64,000 nt of DNA from Lutibacter sp. Its GTDB lineage: Bacteria > Bacteroidota > Bacteroidia > Flavobacteriales > Flavobacteriaceae. The notes beneath the pieces were generated by a model. It worked only from the letters and a program-made list of their open reading frames with translations. It was not told the DNA's origin and did not search any database. Every line of letters begins with the position of its first letter. Position 1 is the stretch's first letter. The stretch spans positions 1 to 64,000 of the forward strand of contig JAUYUA010000038.1 in the NCBI GenBank assembly GCA_030694935.1. Direction: 5' to 3'. The position numbers and the translations under genes are program-made. This document shows positions 61,383-64,000 of the stretch, in pieces.

Positions 61383-61682
61383 ATGGCAAAATTCGGAGAA
61401 TTAATTAGTTCAGAGATTCCTGTGTTAATCGATTTTTACGCAGAATGGGAAGAAGAAAAATCTGACGATGTACACGATATTTTACGTGATGTGGCTGCTG
61501 CACTTGGCGATAAAGCGAAAGTCATAAAAATTGATATTGATAAAAACGAAACCCTTGCAAATGCACTCAGAATTAAAGGGAATCCTACTTTTATTATTTA
61601 CAAAGGCGGGGAAATGAAATGGCGTCAATCTGGTGATCAAGACGCCAATACGTTGATTAGTTTGGTGCAACAATATCTGTAA
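61383..61682 (+). CDS. Thioredoxin-fold protein lacking the CxxC active site
   Basis: 99 aa. The fold is that of thioredoxin, with FYAEW at residues 18-22, IDIDKNETLANALRIKGNPT and the cis-Pro68 in GNPTF. Residues 23-26 are EEEK where the active-site CGPC would be, and the chain has no cysteine. It cannot act as a dithiol oxidoreductase and may be a chaperone-like or binding protein. The length is normal for a single thioredoxin domain. There is no signal peptide, so it is cytoplasmic. Confidence 0.9.
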   Translation: MAKFGELISSEIPVLIDFYAEWEEEKSDDVHDILRDVAAALGDKAKVIKIDIDKNETLANALRIKGNPTFIIYKGGEMKWRQSGDQDANTLISLVQQYL

Positions 61683-61791
61683 AAAGTTGAAAGCTGAAAG
61701 CTGAAAGGCGAAAGCTTAATTATTGATTTTGAATTTTAATTAAGCAATCACACGAATAAACTGTTAATAATTCCCCATTGTGGTTAGAGGA

Positions 61792-62463
61792 CTATTCAAT
61801 TGATTTAAATGAAAAGCCTTTCGCCGAATAATATTCCAACACTTTTGACAATACAAATTTAAGTTTTTCAGAAGCTTTATCGCTGTCATGAAAAACTACA
61901 ATGCTTCCGTTTTGGATATTTCTGATGACGTTTTCCAAACACTTTTCATTGGAAATGTTAGGGTCAAAGTCGGCACTTAAAACATCCCACATAATTATTT
62001 TATAACCCAATTTCCTGATTTTTTTAGATTGGGAAAGGGTGAGTCTTCCGTAGGGAGGCCTAAATAATTTTTGATTTCGCCCTTCGACTGCGCTCAGGGT
62101 GACGGCTTTTAGTGTTGCGTATTCTTCAAAATATTTTTCGGCATCTTCTATGTTTTGAAGGTAAGCTTCAGTTTTTGTTTTCCAGCCGTTTAGATGGTTG
62201 TTGGTGTGATTGCCAACAGCATGTTTTTCTTCAATAACTTTTTTGAAAATTTCCGGGTGTTCCCCAATATTTTTTCCGATACAAAAAAAAGTGGCTTTTG
62301 CTTTGTGTTTTTTAAGTTCGTTTAAAGCCCACTCCGTAATTTCAGGAGTCGGACCGTCATCAAAAGTGAGGTAAAGCACTTTTTCTTTTGAGGATAAACG
62401 CCAAATCCATTTGCTGAAAATGAATTTTAAAAGGCTCGGTGTTTTTATAAAATAAAATTTCAT
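61792..62463 (-). CDS. Polysaccharide deacetylase (NodB family) with a repeat-derived insert
   Basis: 223 aa NodB-fold carbohydrate esterase. The motifs are TFDDGP (Asp35/Asp36), the H86-x3-H90 pair in GNHTNNH, RPPYGR and MWDVLSADF. It removes N-acetyl groups from a polysaccharide such as peptidoglycan or chitin oligomers. Residues 120-128 (AVTLSAVEG) come from the 28-bp dispersed repeat (62078-62105). They sit just before the RPPYGR motif in a loop, so the fold may be unaffected. The N-terminal segment is hydrophobic and may anchor the protein. Confidence 0.9.
   Translation of the reverse strand: MKFYFIKTPSLLKFIFSKWIWRLSSKEKVLYLTFDDGPTPEITEWALNELKKHKAKATFFCIGKNIGEHPEIFKKVIEEKHAVGNHTNNHLNGWKTKTEAYLQNIEDAEKYFEEYATLKAVTLSAVEGRNQKLFRPPYGRLTLSQSKKIRKLGYKIIMWDVLSADFDPNISNEKCLENVIRNIQNGSIVVFHDSDKASEKLKFVLSKVLEYYSAKGFSFKSIE
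62078..62105. repeat. Dispersed 28-bp repeat inside the polysaccharide deacetylase gene
   Basis: The copy reads CGCCCTTCGACTGCGC then TCAGGGTGACGG, matching the intergenic copy at 5393-5420 at 26 of 28 positions. It is in frame on the minus strand and encodes about nine residues. Confidence 0.75.
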
Positions 62464-62533
62464 TTGTTGTGGCAGATTTTAGGATCTCGACTGCACCTTC
62501 AGAAAGCGGGTGCAGTTGAAACCTAATTTATTT

Positions 62534-64000
62534 TTATTCTTCTTCGATTAAAAAATCAAACAATTTTAAATAACCAACATATTCTTCTTTTAAAGTATTT
62601 GCATAAGCGGCATCGTCAAAGCGAACTGCTGTTTTAATAAGTTGATCATACATCAGCAAACTGCGTTCAATATCGTTAAAAACAGCGTCAACAGTGGCTT
62701 CATCAAACTGGCTGTAATACCTCAAGTTTTCTTGTAAAACGATCTTTAATTCTGCAGTTAATTTTCTTGCTTTTTCTTTTTTGTCCAGGCCATAATATAA
62801 GTCCACGTAACCAATAAGCATGCTATAATGCCCAAACATGGCCACCGGCATTTTTTCTAAGGAAAGATCCACAATTTCTTCTGCTTTTTTAAATTGCTTT
62901 TCATCCATTAAAGCCCTGGCCAAACGCTCCATATTGTTGCGATAGGTTACCGAGTTTTTTCGTGTTTCCGGATCTAAGTAAATGTTGTCATCTGTAATGT
63001 TGCGCCAATCCCATTTTTTGACATTTTTGTACATCACATCGGTGTTTATGCGACCCATTTCAAAGAAATTCCCATCATCTGGCGATAAAATCGGCACCAG
63101 TTTGTAAGTCATCCCATCCAATTGCAAATAATTTTTCAGCCAAATGTATTCTTCATCGGCTTGGGCGCCACCTGTAAAATAAATGGGCTGTTTCCAATTG
63201 TTGTTTGCCAAAATATCAATCATTAAGATTCTTGCTTTTGTAAGCGCGCCATCAAACACAATGTCGATATAAGGCAAAATAAGGTCTGCATCTTTTTGCG
63301 CAACAATGCCGTTTTTCAGCACCATTTCTTTATCAACAGGAATCCTGATTTTATTTGTCGGCAGTATTTTTTCTTGAATGCCATCATCATCCAAATCGTA
63401 AAAAGTAATGTCTTGGTCGCTTTCAATCCATTTCATAAAATATTGAATATCCACTACCGAATCTTTTAACTGAGGAATAATTTCAGGGAAATAATAAGCA
63501 ACATCCAACGTTCCCCATTTGTATTGGTCGTGCGTTAATTGCGACGGAATAGGAGCGGCGTTGTATGTTTTTCGCTTCATTTGGTCAATATACCAATCGG
63601 TTTGAAAAAGGCTGGTGTTAATCACCTTTATGTCGGTTCTGTAATTTTCAACTTCCTGCATATACCAAAGCGGGAAAGTATCGTTGTCGCCAATGGTAAA
63701 CAAAATGGCATTTGGAGCGCAAGAATCTAAATAAGCAGCTGAATTTAGGCGAGAAGTATATCGGTTAGATCGGTCGTGGTCGTCCCAATTCTGAAACGCC
63801 ATTAAAACCGGCACGGCCAACAGGGAAACCACAGTAACCGCAATGGCGACCATATTTTTATCGGCGTATTGTTTTAACTTTTGGAAAAGCGCCAAAACGC
63901 CAAATCCCACCCAAATGGCAAAAATATAAAACGAGCCAACCACCGCATAATCTCGTTCCCTTGGCTCAAATGGTTTTGGATTGGTATAAAACACAATGGC
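62534..64000 (-). CDS. DUF2723 (glycosyltransferase family 117-like) membrane protein, C-terminal part
   Basis: At least 486 aa seen; the 5' part runs off the window at 64000, and intact proteins of this family reach about 1100 aa. The visible N-terminal part has membrane helices (about 20-40 and 50-68) after NPKPFEPRERDYAVVGSFY. The periplasmic part has FTIGDNDTFPLWYMQEVEN, typical of DUF2723. Helical, TPR-like C-terminal segments follow. These proteins are thought to be GT-C-type glycosyltransferases of the envelope. The apparent GTG start at 63994 is internal, not the real start. Confidence 0.85.
   Translation of the reverse strand, partial: AIVFYTNPKPFEPRERDYAVVGSFYIFAIWVGFGVLALFQKLKQYADKNMVAIAVTVVSLLAVPVLMAFQNWDDHDRSNRYTSRLNSAAYLDSCAPNAILFTIGDNDTFPLWYMQEVENYRTDIKVINTSLFQTDWYIDQMKRKTYNAAPIPSQLTHDQYKWGTLDVAYYFPEIIPQLKDSVVDIQYFMKWIESDQDITFYDLDDDGIQEKILPTNKIRIPVDKEMVLKNGIVAQKDADLILPYIDIVFDGALTKARILMIDILANNNWKQPIYFTGGAQADEEYIWLKNYLQLDGMTYKLVPILSPDDGNFFEMGRINTDVMYKNVKKWDWRNITDDNIYLDPETRKNSVTYRNNMERLARALMDEKQFKKAEEIVDLSLEKMPVAMFGHYSMLIGYVDLYYGLDKKEKARKLTAELKIVLQENLRYYSQFDEATVDAVFNDIERSLLMYDQLIKTAVRFDDAAYANTLKEEYVGYLKLFDFLIEEE

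Noticed and set aside
1-64000. CRISPR array, tRNA, rRNA or prophage
   Set aside because: No regular repeat-spacer pattern, no cloverleaf and no phage gene cluster were found; the repeats present are dispersed or short tandem.

Overview
The window is AT-rich bacterial DNA from the Bacteroidota, most likely a marine- or soil-type member of the Flavobacteriaceae. Supporting signs are repeated TAnnTTTG -7 promoter boxes, a type IX secretion (Por) C-terminal sorting domain, a PID-CTERM-like micro-protein, a CarboxypepD_reg/DUF5686 protein, the YceD-L32-FabH-AccB-AccC block, and intergenic repeats of a kind common in this phylum. No tRNA, rRNA, CRISPR array, intact insertion sequence or prophage was recognised. 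Genus and species cannot be told from the sequence alone.

Layout. 1-3.2 kb: 2-oxoacid:ferredoxin oxidoreductase (korA, and korB cut by the window edge) divergent from a 2x[4Fe-4S] ferredoxin. 3.3-14 kb: lepA, a beta-propeller lipoprotein, a GH1 glucosidase, a DUF4143 ATPase, dusB, an rbfA-permease pair and methylmalonyl-CoA epimerase, separated by repeat-rich spacers. 14.1-16.9 kb: a Fur-family regulator divergent from a TonB-dependent receptor, with a palindrome between them. 17.7-26.1 kb: an eight-gene lysine fermentation operon (kal-kce-kdd-kamA-kamB-kamC-kamD-kamE), the most distinctive block of the window. 26.4-28.5 kb: a DUF4382 lipoprotein, a PID-CTERM micro-protein and ribE. 28.6-33.6 kb: pdxA, then yceD-rpmF-fabH-accB-accC. 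33.6-39.9 kb: Lrp regulator, zinc peptidase, asparaginase, ExbB/ExbD cluster with a PorT-like barrel, and a PAP2-like membrane protein. 40-57.8 kb, minus strand: rpoN, asnS, an RND exporter, a DUF5686 protein, frr, pyrH, tsf, rpsB, rpsI, rplM, an LTA-synthase-like protein and polA. 57.9-64 kb: two secreted proteins, a thioredoxin-fold protein without its cysteines, a polysaccharide deacetylase carrying a repeat-derived peptide, and a truncated DUF2723 protein.

How the genes work together. The lysine operon carries lysine 2,3-aminomutase, the B12/PLP lysine 5,6-aminomutase with its two reactivation factors, and the next three enzymes. This converts lysine through 3,5-diaminohexanoate to acetoacetate and 3-aminobutyryl-CoA, then crotonyl-CoA. 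Later steps (CoA transferase, butyryl-CoA or crotonase chemistry) are not in the window. KorAB with ferredoxin links 2-oxoglutarate-type oxidation to low-potential electrons, and methylmalonyl-CoA epimerase fits propionate/succinate exchange. The rest is mostly conserved housekeeping: translation, fatty acid initiation and DNA replication.

Most unusual observations: the complete lysine 5,6-aminomutase pathway with a MutS-like reactivase; a DNA polymerase I whose 3'-5' exonuclease metal ligands are largely replaced; a thioredoxin fold with EEEK in place of CGPC; a dispersed intergenic repeat that reads in frame inside a polysaccharide deacetylase; three copies of a structured RNA-like repeat resembling my recollection of the Flavo-1 motif; and a strong hairpin leader before rpsB. 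I found no clearly new multi-gene system.
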